Assembly (NCBI RefSeq): GCF_042665255.1
Contig: NZ_JBHTCD010000045.1
Length of the DNA stretch: 34,471 nt
Reading direction: 5' to 3' (one strand)
Source of the DNA: Insolitispirillum peregrinum
Lineage (GTDB): Bacteria > Pseudomonadota > Alphaproteobacteria > Rhodospirillales > Rhodospirillaceae
This document shows, piece by piece, positions 7,293-16,900 of the stretch. The first letter of the stretch is position 1. Each line of letters begins with the position of its first letter. The notes below the pieces were generated by a model. The model worked only from the letters and a program-made list of their open reading frames with translations, searched no databases and was not told the DNA's origin. Both the position numbers and the translations under genes were made by a program.

Positions 7293-8107
7293 GCGCACAG
7301 TCTTCAACCCATTCCGCACCGCTGCGCTGGATTTCCCGTCTGGGGGAAGCAACCGTCCACGGTGTTACGGAACTCGGCTTTGCGTCGGTCCTGCTGGGGC
7401 AGTCGCTGTTCTGGCTGCTGCTGGGACGACAGCGCCGCCAGCCGGTGCGCCTGTCGGCGATGGCGGCCCAGGCGATGGAAATCGGCATTCTGGCCCTGCC
7501 GATCGTCTCGGTGCTGGCCCTGACCATCGGGGCGATGCTGGCGATTCAGGGGATTTATACCTTGCGGATGTTCGGCGCCGAAAGCCGGGTGACGCTGGGG
7601 GTGGCGCTGTCGGTCACCCGCGAATTCTCGCCGCTGATCACCGGCATTCTTGTGGCTGGCCGCTCGGGGTCGGCGCTGGCCGCCCGGCTGGGGACGATGA
7701 AAATCAGTCAGGAAGTCGATGCCCTGACGGTGATGGGGATCAATCCGGTACGCTATCTGGTGGCCCCGGCGCTGGTGGCGACGGTGGTGATGCTGCCGCT
7801 TCTGACCCTGTGGGCCGATCTGGTTGCCCTGCTGGGGGCCGGGTTGTATGCCTCGGTCGAACTGGGGATCAGCCTGTCGGCCTTTGCGCAGGATACCCTC
7901 GCCGCGCTGCATCCCAACGACCTGCTGCATGGATTGGGCAAGGCCCTGCTGTTTGCCGTGCTGATCGTGATGGTCGGGGTGGTCAACGGGGCGATGGTGA
8001 CCGGCGGTGCCGAAGGCGTCGGGCGGATGACCACCCGGTCGGTGGTGCACGGCATTGCGGCGATTGTCATCACCGACATGCTGTTCGCTTTTGTGCTGAC
8101 CCGTTAG
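7289..8107 (+). CDS. mlaE: MlaE-family ABC transporter permease
   Basis: 272 residues with about five or six hydrophobic segments, the usual MlaE size. Family features visible are the amphipathic N-terminal helix (LGEATVHGVTELGFASVLLG), the segment LALTIGAMLAIQGIYTLRMFGAE, the conserved loop FSPLITGILVAGRSGSALAARLGTMKISQEVDALTVMGINPVRYLV (45-plus residues, two parts) and a closing helix (VIVMVGVVNGAMVTGG). MlaE forms the inner-membrane channel that moves phospholipids between the inner membrane and the MCE protein. The ATGA overlap with the STAS gene indicates translational coupling. Confidence 0.93.
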   Translation: MSAQSSTHSAPLRWISRLGEATVHGVTELGFASVLLGQSLFWLLLGRQRRQPVRLSAMAAQAMEIGILALPIVSVLALTIGAMLAIQGIYTLRMFGAESRVTLGVALSVTREFSPLITGILVAGRSGSALAARLGTMKISQEVDALTVMGINPVRYLVAPALVATVVMLPLLTLWADLVALLGAGLYASVELGISLSAFAQDTLAALHPNDLLHGLGKALLFAVLIVMVGVVNGAMVTGGAEGVGRMTTRSVVHGIAAIVITDMLFAFVLTR

Positions 8108-8116
8108 GAACCCTCC

Positions 8117-8914
8117 ATGAGCACAGAGAGCGTCATTGCGGTCGAAGCCCTGGTCACCCATTACGGCAGCCGCCAAATCCTGAAGAACGTTTCCCTCGAA
8201 GTCCGCGCCGGGGAAATTCTGGTGATCATGGGCGGATCGGGGTCGGGGAAATCGACCCTGCTCAACCATTTGCTCGGGCTGCTGCGGCCAACCTCGGGGA
8301 ATGTTCACATTCTGGGGCAGGACATCAACACCATCCCCGATATCGAACTGACCCTGCTGCGGCAAAAGATCGGCGTTGCCTTTCAGGGCGGGGCGCTGTT
8401 TTCGTCGCTGTCGGTGCTGGAAAACATCCTGCTGCCACTGCGCGAACACACCCGGCTGGACCGGATGACGATGGAAATCATGGCCCGCCTGAAAATGGAA
8501 GTGGTCAATCTGGCTGGCTTTGATGCCCTGATGCCAGCCGAATTGTCCGGCGGGATGATCAAGCGGGCGGCTTTGGCCCGCGCCATCGTGATGGACCCGC
8601 GCATCCTGTTTTGTGACGAACCGTCTGCCGGGCTGGACCCGGTGGTTGCCGCCCAGATTGATGACCTGATCCTTGATTTGCGCGATGCGATGGCAATGAG
8701 TGTGGTGGTGGTCACCCACGAGCTGGACAGCGCGTTCAAGATTGCCGACCGCATCTGTGTGCTGGATCAGGGGGAAATTCTGGCGATTGGCAGTGTGCCG
8801 GAAATTCGCGCCCACCCCAATGAACGCATCCAGAATTTGCTGAACCGCCGGGTCAAGCCGGTGGACCTTGACCCGGAAGAATACTTGCGCCGTCTGACCG
8901 GCGGACGGCTGTAA
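8117..8914 (+). CDS. mlaF: MlaF-family ABC transporter ATP-binding protein
   Basis: 265 residues, a complete ABC ATPase: Walker A GGSGSGKST (39-47), Q-loop near FQGGALFSSL (89-98), signature LSGGMIKRAALARA (143-156), Walker B ILFCDEPSAGLDP (163-175) and H-loop His201 (VVVVTHELD). The FQGGALF and LSGGMIKR variants are those of MlaF rather than of amino-acid or sugar importers. The C-terminal extension (ERIQNLLNRRVKPVDLDPEE) is the tail that wraps the partner subunit in MlaF dimers and contacts MlaB in E. coli. It powers lipid transfer with MlaE and MlaD. GGAACC precedes the ATG. Confidence 0.94.
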   Translation: MSTESVIAVEALVTHYGSRQILKNVSLEVRAGEILVIMGGSGSGKSTLLNHLLGLLRPTSGNVHILGQDINTIPDIELTLLRQKIGVAFQGGALFSSLSVLENILLPLREHTRLDRMTMEIMARLKMEVVNLAGFDALMPAELSGGMIKRAALARAIVMDPRILFCDEPSAGLDPVVAAQIDDLILDLRDAMAMSVVVVTHELDSAFKIADRICVLDQGEILAIGSVPEIRAHPNERIQNLLNRRVKPVDLDPEEYLRRLTGGRL

Positions 8915-8928
8915 GGAGCCTGAACACC

Positions 8929-8976
8929 ATGACATTTCTCGACATGACGCTTTTTGCCAATGGGGGCCGGGCATGA
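8929..8976 (+). CDS. Possible 15-codon leader ORF coupled to mlaD
   Basis: ATG at 8929 has a strong ribosome site (AAGGAG at 8913-8918) and opens a 15-residue frame, MTFLDMTLFANGGRA, whose TGA overlaps the mlaD ATG (ATGA, 8973-8976). The spacing suggests either a translated leader peptide that delivers ribosomes to mlaD, or simply an earlier start region that has lost frame. The mlaD ATG has only GGGGGCC of its own nearby. I know of no homologue. Confidence 0.4.
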   Translation: MTFLDMTLFANGGRA

Positions 8977-9950
8977 CCGACAGCCGTATCAATTACACCG
9001 TTGTCGGCAGCTTTGTGCTGGTGATGCTGGTGGTGCTGGTTGGCATTCTGGCGGCGATGGTGGGCCGGGCCGGGTCAACGGACAGCTATTACACGGTCTA
9101 TGGCAATGTTGGTGGCCTGAAGTTCGGCACGCAGGTGTTGTACGAAGGCTATCCGATTGGTCAGATTGAAGAGATCGTCCCGCAGCGCAGCGGTGCCAGC
9201 ACCCGCTTCAAGGTGGTGATGTCGGTGAAGGAAGGCTGGGCGATCCCCAGGGACAGCATGGCCCGCATTGCGGCATCGGGGCTGTTGTCGGCGGTGACCA
9301 TCAACATTACCGGCGGCACACAGGACGAGATGATTACCCCCGGCGGTGAAATTCCGGGCAAGAGCGGTGGCAACATCTTTGCGGTGATGTCGGACGTGGC
9401 AGGCGAGGTCACCGAGCTGACCCGTGGCGGCATCAAGCCGTTGCTCGACACGCTGAACCAGATGGCGGGGAATGCCAACAGTCTGGCCACCAGCGACATT
9501 CCGGCGATTGCCGCCAACCTGCGCAAGGTGTCCGAGGCTCTGGCCGAGCGGGCACCGGAAATTACCGCCAACGTTGCCAGCATGACCGGCAAGCTGAACG
9601 AAGAAGTCCTCAGCAGCCAGAACGTTGCCAGCCTGCAGCGGGTGATGGATAACGCCGACAAGGCGACCGGGCAACTAAGCCAGATCGCCGGTAATCTGGG
9701 AACGATGAGCACCGAAGTGCAAAAGCTGGTTGAGCAGCTCGATACGATGGTCAGCGAAAACCGTGGCGATATTCGCGGAGCCGTGAAGGACATGCGCTAT
9801 TCGCTGGATGCCATTTCGCGCAACATCGACAGCATCACCTACAACATGGACTCCACCACCCGCAACATGGCTGAATTCAGCCGGTCGGTGCGGCAAAATC
9901 CGGGGCTGTTGCTGGGCGGCAAGCCGCAGCGTGACGAGGAGAAGCGGTGA
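8973..9950 (+). CDS. mlaD: MCE/MlaD-domain lipid-binding protein
   Basis: 325 residues. One N-terminal membrane anchor (VVGSFVLVMLVVLVGILAAM, about 9-28) is followed by an MCE domain (about 38-115: YYTVYGNVGGLKFGTQVLYE, then SVKEGWAIPRDSMARIAASG, ITGGTQDEMI). The long helical tail (about 140-310) carries repeated coil segments such as NIDSITYNMDSTTRNMAEF, and ends with NPGLLLGGKPQRDEE, a typical closing motif in this group. E. coli MlaD is 183 residues; this longer form resembles MCE proteins that pair with a PqiC-like lipoprotein, as here. It should form a periplasmic hexameric ring on MlaE that passes lipid. The gene overlaps the next by four bases. Confidence 0.92.
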   Translation: MTDSRINYTVVGSFVLVMLVVLVGILAAMVGRAGSTDSYYTVYGNVGGLKFGTQVLYEGYPIGQIEEIVPQRSGASTRFKVVMSVKEGWAIPRDSMARIAASGLLSAVTINITGGTQDEMITPGGEIPGKSGGNIFAVMSDVAGEVTELTRGGIKPLLDTLNQMAGNANSLATSDIPAIAANLRKVSEALAERAPEITANVASMTGKLNEEVLSSQNVASLQRVMDNADKATGQLSQIAGNLGTMSTEVQKLVEQLDTMVSENRGDIRGAVKDMRYSLDAISRNIDSITYNMDSTTRNMAEFSRSVRQNPGLLLGGKPQRDEEKR

Positions 9951-10636
9951 TGAAACGGGCTATAATGGCGAACAACACCGGGCTTGCCGTGCTGGCGGCG
10001 GTGGGCATGGCGGTTCTGGTCGGGGGCTGTAGTCAGGAGCCGGTTCCCAAGGATGCCTTTTACCGGCTGGAGGTAGCCCCTCCGGCCTCGCCCCTGACGG
10101 CAAAGGCCCGTTTTGATGGAGCGGTGGAAATCCGTCCGTTTGCCGCCGATGGTTTGCTCAGTCAGCGGGCGATCGTGTTCAGCCAGCAGGGCGGGCCTTC
10201 TCCGGCAGACAGTCCGCTGGAGCAATACAGCTATCATTTCTGGGCGGAAGCCCCGCCGCAGGCCCTGCAAATGAGCCTGACCAGCAGTTTGCGCAACAGC
10301 GGCATTTTCCAGACCGTGGTAACGCCGGAATTGCGGGTGATGGTTGATTATGAAGTTCAGGGGCGGCTGATCCATTTTGACCACCTGCGGACTGCCTCCT
10401 CTGCGGCGATGGATGTGGAGCTGGAGCTGGGCCTGACCCAGCGCAAGGGCTTACGCCTGATACACCTCAAGACGTACCACGTTCGTCAGGACGCCCGGGA
10501 CAGCAGTGTTCAGGCCGCCGCCGAGGCGGCCCGCGATGCCCTTCAGCAGATTTTTGGCCAGTTTGAAAAGGATCTGATGCAGGTCGACTCGTTGGCTGCA
10601 ACAGAACAGAGTGGGCGCAGCAAGACAAGTCGCTAG
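9947..10636 (+). CDS. ABC-type transport auxiliary lipoprotein (PqiC-like)
   Basis: 229 residues with a lipoprotein signal: basic start, hydrophobic core (TGLAVLAAVGMAVLV) and lipobox VGGC with Cys near residue 28. The mature part has the family pattern YRLEVAPP, IRPFAADGLLSQRAIVF, YSYHFWAEAPPQALQMSLTS and AAAEAARDALQQIFGQFEKD near the end. Family members (PqiC, YmbA) sit in the outer membrane and complete MCE transport systems, contacting the MCE ring. It closes this operon, standing where mlaC/mlaA would be in E. coli; neither is present in the window. ATGA overlap with mlaD; a second ATG at 9950 and a third at 9965 are possible starts. Confidence 0.88.
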   Translation: MMKRAIMANNTGLAVLAAVGMAVLVGGCSQEPVPKDAFYRLEVAPPASPLTAKARFDGAVEIRPFAADGLLSQRAIVFSQQGGPSPADSPLEQYSYHFWAEAPPQALQMSLTSSLRNSGIFQTVVTPELRVMVDYEVQGRLIHFDHLRTASSAAMDVELELGLTQRKGLRLIHLKTYHVRQDARDSSVQAAAEAARDALQQIFGQFEKDLMQVDSLAATEQSGRSKTSR

Positions 10637-10673
10637 GAATTTGATCTCTGGAGAGACATTTTTTACTGTGATG

Positions 10674-10708
10674 TTAAAGGCATAAACGAACAGCGTTTAT
10701 GCCTTTAA
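10674..10708 (+). terminator. Terminator of the switch/Mla operon
   Basis: TTAAAGGCATAAACG (10674-10688) and CGTTTATGCCTTTAA (10694-10708) form a perfect 15-bp stem with a 5-base loop, 38 bases after the lipoprotein stop. A T-run follows only later (10731-10737). Because the stem is AT-flanked on both sides it may work in either direction. Confidence 0.75.
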
Positions 10709-10916
10709 TGCTTTAAAGAGGCAGACTTTATTTTTTTGGATTGGACCTGTATACTACCTTTCCGGGCGGAATTTGTCGGAAAAAGGAACGGTGGCGTCTT
10801 TTCACAATGGAAAATACGTCCTATAAAAAAACTCAACCATACGTTCTCGTATGGCCAGTGGTGGTATCAGCCTCTGGTACCATTGTGTTCCTGCCCTTCC
10901 AAGACGAGTTACGCCC
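10709..10916 (+). promoter_or_regulatory. Leader and candidate promoter of the RTX gene
   Basis: A TATACT box (10750-10755) lies about 160 nt before the RTX start with a poor TTTATT -35 candidate (10727-10732, 17-base spacer). The preceding T-rich tract could act as an UP-like element. No strong Shine-Dalgarno is seen before 10917 (only GACGAG). The promoter is a guess from consensus only. Confidence 0.3.
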
Positions 10917-13900
10917 ATGGCTGCCGCACCCGCACCGCTGATCCCCTCCTCCGCTGCGACCCGCCTGCCGGACGGGGCTGCCCTTTCGGGCGTCAACGGG
11001 CCGGTTATCGACGGTATGCAGGCATCCCCGACCGTACCGTCGGCCTCGTTGCTGCAGTATGGCACCTATGACCGGGTCGGGAACGATCTGGTGATCCACG
11101 GCACTGCCGGTGAACAGGTGGTGGTGGAAAATTATTTCCATGGCCATACCCCTGCAACCCTGCATGCTCCCGGTGGCTTTGAACTGGCGGGCAAGACTGT
11201 CATGGCCCTGGCTGGAGAGCATGCGCCGGTACAGGTGGCCGATGCCGGGGGCAACCAGCAACTGGCACAGGCCGCCAGTCCGATCGGGACTGCTGACAAG
11301 CTGAGCGGTACGGTGACGGTGACCCGGGTTGACGGATCGGTGGTCACACTGCAGGCCGGGGATGTGGTCTATCAGGGCGACGTCTTGCAGACTGCCGATG
11401 GCTCCAGCATTGGTCTGGTGATGGCCGATGGCACGGAATTGTCGCTGGGCAGCAAGGGCCGCATTGTCCTTGACGAGATGGTCTATGATGCCGGAAACGG
11501 TACAGGCCACAGTTCGGTCAGTCTGGTGTCCGGGGTCTTTTCTTTTGTCTCCGGGCAGATTGCCAAATCATCCCCTGATGGCATGCAGATCAAGACACCG
11601 GTTGCCACCATCGGCATTCGCGGGACATCCGGCACCATCCAGTTGGGCGATCTGGCGCTGGACAATGACAGCCAGATCCGGGTGATCCTGATCCCCGACC
11701 CGAACGGGACGGTGGGCGAAATCCAGATTACCACCATGGACGGCCGCACCAGCACCCTTAACACCGCCTTCAACGGCCTGAATATCGGCCAGAGCACCCT
11801 GCAAAGCTTCACCATGACCGTCCACGACTTTGTGGGCCAGTACGGTTCGGTGATTCAGAATCTGCGGTCGGATTTCTCGTCGTCGCTGGGGCCGATCAAC
11901 AATACCGCCCCGGAACAGAACAACGCGCCGCAAAACAACACGCCGGCACCGGGGGAAAACAAGGGCAGCGATGCGTCCGGAACGGAGAAGGACAGCTCTC
12001 AGCAGGCATCGTCTTCCTCTGGTACCGACAGCAACCAGAATGCTCAGGACAGCAGCAGCGCTCCGATCAAGGTGGTGCTGACCGACACCATTGTCACCAA
12101 AACCACCACCAGCGCCTTTTCCACCACCACTGACAATGATACCCAGACCACTGGTGGTTCATCTGGCAGTTCGACCGGCAGCAGCAGCACCGGGCAGAGT
12201 GGTTCGACCGCCACATCGACCGGCAGTGTCTTCAACAATACCGACAATTCTCTGAACAGCTCCACCAGCAGCGGCAGCGGCACGTCGGGGGGCTCGACCG
12301 GTTCGGGGTCTTCCGGTGGAGACTCGAGCAGCATCAGCTACAACGGCAGCGTGATTGACCCGCATGTGTCGGGGGCAACGGTGTTCATCGACTATGACGG
12401 TGACGGCATTCTGGACAGCAACGAGCCCCACACCATCACCGCCAGCGATGGCTCCTACAGCCTGACCGACAGTCTGGGCATCGGGGGACAGGTGGTTTCG
12501 GTTGGTGGGATCGATACGGTGACTGGCCTGAGTATCGGCACCTTGACCGCTCCCAGCGGGTCCAGCACGGTCACGCCGCTGACCACCCTGATGCAGAACC
12601 TGATCAGCAGCGGCGCTGCCTCGTCGGCCAGTCAGGCGCAAAGTCTGGTCGCCAGTGCTTTGGGGCTGAATCTGTCCAGCATCAACCTGACCAATTATGA
12701 CCCGGTCACCCGGTTGAGCGGCGGCAGTGCCACCCAGGCATCGCTGATCCTCAGCACCGGGGTGATGGTGCAGAACGTGGTGGCGATGATCACTGCCACG
12801 CTGGTCGGTGCCGGAGCCAGCGAAAGCAGTGCTCTGGAGGCGGCCTTTACCGCGTTGGCGACGGCGATGGACGGGGCCAGTGGCCGGTCGTTCCTGCAAG
12901 ATCCCTCGGCGATCTCTTCCATTATCAGCGATGCCGCCAGCGACAGCAGCCTGAGCGGGACCATCGATGCCAGCAAAGTGGCAGCGGCCCAGACTGCCGT
13001 CGCCCAGACGATCAGTTCGCTGTCTGCGGCGATGGAAACCATTATTTCCTCTGGCGGCAACGCGACGGCGTTGTTGGCGGACCTGAGTGCGGCAGCCCGG
13101 GTGGCCCAGCGTGATGCTCAGGCCGATATTGCGGCGGCGGTTGCCGACGGGACGGCGGAGTCCCTGAGCAACACCTACTCATCGTCCTCGATTGCCTCCC
13201 TGATTGCCCAGGCCAGGGAAGAAGAGGTTTCCACCAGTGGACCGATTGAAGGCACCAGTGGCAACGACAGCCTGACCGGTACCAGCGGGGCCGATGACAT
13301 TCAAGGCAATGACGGGAATGACTGGCTGTCTGGCGGGGCAGGCAATGACCGTCTGTATGGCGGCAACGGCAATGACACCCTGCTGGGCGGGAGCGGGAAT
13401 GATCTCCTGAACGGTGGTAGTGGCATTGATACGGCTGATTACAGCGACAGCACGGCTGCGTTGACGGTCAATCTCGCCACCGGCAGTGCCTCCAGCAGCG
13501 AGGTTGGAACAGATACCCTGTCATCCATCGAAGTGGTGATCGGCGGCAGCGGCAATGACAGCTTTACCGGTGGCAGCGGGGCGGAAACGTTCTTTGGCGG
13601 CGCGGGCGACGACAGCTTTATCGCTTCGGCAGGCGACGACGTGCTGAATGGCGGTGACGGCACCGACACGCTGGACTTCAGCGCGGTGAGTGCGGCGGTG
13701 ACAGTCAATCTCGCCAGCGGGACGGCCAGCAGCACCGCCACCGGCAGCGACAGCCTGTCGTCGATTGAGGTGGTGATTGGCGGCAGCGGCAATGACAGCT
13801 TTACCGGTGGCAGCGGGACGGAAACGTTCTTTGGCGGCGCGGGTGACGACAGCTTTATCGCTTCGGCAGGTGACGACGTGCTGAATGGCGGTGACGGCAC

Positions 13901-16900
13901 CGACACGCTGGACTTCAGCGCGGTGAGTGCGGCGGTGACAATCAACCTTGCCACCGGCACGGCCAGCAGCACCGCCACCGGCAGCGACAGCCTGTCGTCG
14001 ATTGAGGTGGTGATCGGCGGCAGCGGCAATGACAGCTTTACCGGTGGCAGCGGGACGGAAACGTTCTTTGGCGGCGCGGGCGACGACAGCTTTATCGCTT
14101 CGGCAGGCGACGACGTGCTGAATGGCGGTGACGGCACCGACACGCTGGACTTCAGCGCGGTGAGTGCGGCGGTGACAGTCAATCTCGCCAGCGGGACGGC
14201 CAGCAGCACCGCCACCGGCAGCGACAGCCTGTCGTCGATTGAGGTGGTGATCGGCGGCAGCGGCAATGACAGCTTTACCGGTGGCAGCGGGACGGAAACG
14301 TTCTTTGGCGGCGCGGGCGACGACAGCTTTATCGCTTCGGCAGGCGACGACGTGCTGAATGGCGGTGACGGCACCGACACGCTGGACTTCAGCGCGGTGA
14401 GTGCGGCGGTGACAGTCAATCTCGCCAGCGGGACGGCCAGCAGCACCGCCACCGGCAGCGACAGCCTGTCGTCGATTGAGGTGGTGATTGGCGGCAGCGG
14501 CAATGACAGCTTTACCGGTGGCAGCGGGATGGAAACGTTCTTTGGCGGCGCGGGTGACGACAGCTTTATCGCTTCGGCAGGTGACGACGTGCTGAATGGC
14601 GGTGACGGCACCGACACGCTGGACTTCAGCGCGGTGAGTGCGGCGGTGACAGTCAACCTTGCCACCGGCACGGCCAGCAGCACCGCCACCGGCAGCGACA
14701 GCCTGTCGTCNNNNNNNNNNNNNNNNNNNNNNNNNNNNNNNNNNNNNNNNNNNNNNNNNNNNNNNNNNNNNNNNNNNNNNNNNNNNNNNNNNNNNNNNNN
14801 NNNNNNNNTCGATTGAGGTGGTGATTGGCGGCAGCGGCAATGACAGCTTTACCGGTGGCAGCGGGGCGGAAACGTTCTTTGGCGGCGCGGGTGACGACAG
14901 CTTTATCGCTTCGGCAGGCGACGACGTGCTGAATGGCGGTGACGGCACCGACACGCTGGACTTCAGCGGAGTGAGTGCTGCGGTCACAGTCAATCTCGCC
15001 AGCGGGACGGCCAGCAGCACCGCCACCGGCAGCGACAGCCTGTCGTCGATTGAGGTGGTGATTGGCGGCAGCGGCAATGACAGCTTTACCGGTGGCAGCG
15101 GGGCGGAAACGTTCTTTGGCGGCGCGGGTGACGACAGCTTTATCGCTTCGGCAGGCGACGACGTGCTGAATGGTGGTGACGGCACCGACACGCTGGACTT
15201 CAGCGGAGTGAGTGCTGCGGTGACAGTCAATCTCGCCAGCGGGACGGCCAGCAGTACTGCCACCGGCAGCGACAGCCTGTCGTCGATTGAGGTGGTGATT
15301 GGCGGCAGCGGCAATGACAGCTTTACCGGTGGCAGCGGGGCGGAAACGTTCTTTGGCGGCGCGGGTGACGACACCTTTATCGCTTCGGCAGGCTACGACG
15401 TGCTGAATGGCGGTGACGGCACCGACACGCTGGACTTCAGCGCGGTGAGTGCGGCGGTCACCGTTAACCTTGCCACCGGCACGGCCAGCAGTACTGCCAC
15501 CGGCAGCGACAGCCTGTCGTCGATTGAGGTGGTGATTGGCGGCAGCGGCAATGACAGCTTTACCGGTGGCAGCGGGGCGGAAACGTTCTTTGGCGGCGCG
15601 GGCGACGACAGCTTTATCGCTTCGGCAGGCGACGACGTGCTGAATGGCGGTGACGGCACCGACACCGTCGATTACGGCAACATCAAAGTGGCCCTGACTG
15701 TCAATCTTGCAAATGGCACCGCCAGTAGCAGCGAAAGTGGCACTGACAGCCTGTCATCGATTGAAAAGGTGATTGGCGGCAGCGGCAATGACAGCCTGAC
15801 CGGCAGCAACGGTGCAGACACCCTGCTTGGAGGGGACGGCTCTGACACCCTGATCGGCAATGGTGGTGCTGATGTTCTTTCAGGGGGCAGCGGTAACGAT
15901 ACCCTGACCTACACTGGCAGTGAAGTGAGCCTTGATGGTGGCGATGGCTCGGACCGTTTGCTGTTGAATGCAGGCAGCTCGGTGGCGTTGGGCAGTCTGG
16001 TCGGGGTGGTCAGCAACATCGAAATCATTGATCTTGGGAACCACGAAACAACCCTGACCGTTACGGCGGATGATGTCTCGTCACTGATTGGCGGTAGTGA
16101 CTGGTTCATTGTCGATGGTGGTAGCAGTGATGTTCTGGCCCTGTCCGGTGAATGGTTGAGTGGCGATATCATCACCGTTGATGGTGTTACCTACGACAGC
16201 TATGTGCAGGATGGCACGCTGATTCTGGTCGGGCAGGAACTTACGGTCGAACAGATCATTCCCGCCGTTGGTGAAGTCCTGAATGTCGAAGGCAGTTCCG
16301 TGCTGGCCGGAACCTATATCCATCTGGGGATTGGCTCTGACGGCTATCTGGGGGTTGGCAGTGGCGTGGTCAGTGAAACCGGCTGGGAAACCGCCAGTGG
16401 AGGCCTGAGCATGGCCGTGGATGCTGATGGTTTCAATCAGGGTGATGCATCGGCAACCGGGGATTATTTCCTGCCGGGAACGCCGGTCGAAGGCTATTCC
16501 ATCGGCTATGTCACCACCAGCGGCACAACGGTTCTGTCGGCGCACTACGCATCCTCTGCCGCAGTGAACGGCAGCACCTCGGCTGAAATTGATGGCGCCG
16601 ATCTGGTGGCAACCACCACGGCGACCAGCAGCGACGGTGCCCTGTCGATCAGTCAGGTTATCACTCTGGGCAGCGATGCCACCTATTATACGACAACGGT
16701 GACCCTGACCAATCTGACCGAAAGCACGATGAGCTCGGTCCGCTACATGCGGAACGCTGATCCCGACATGGATTTCGACCTCCATCGGACCTATCTGTCG
16801 GTGAACGATGTTCTTGCCAATCCGTCGGAGTCCGGTGTTGCCGCCGTTCAGGCCAGTGGTCCGGTCAGCGGTGACCATGTGCTGTATTTCAGTGACAGCA

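Noticed and set aside
7304..8992. 562-codon minus-strand open frame opposite mlaE and mlaF
   Set aside because: His/Gln/Arg-rich low-complexity translation typical of the shadow of a GC-rich gene; the plus strand encodes complete MlaE and MlaF.
14659..14816. Frameshift in the RTX gene at the N run
   Set aside because: The N length is arbitrary; unit phase is kept at 237 bp on each side, so a real frameshift is not supported.
13439..15374. Long minus-strand open frames (over 400 and 600 codons) across the RTX repeats
   Set aside because: They result from a 237-bp repeat (a multiple of three) that lacks stops in the antisense frames; the plus-strand frame has the clear RTX protein motifs.
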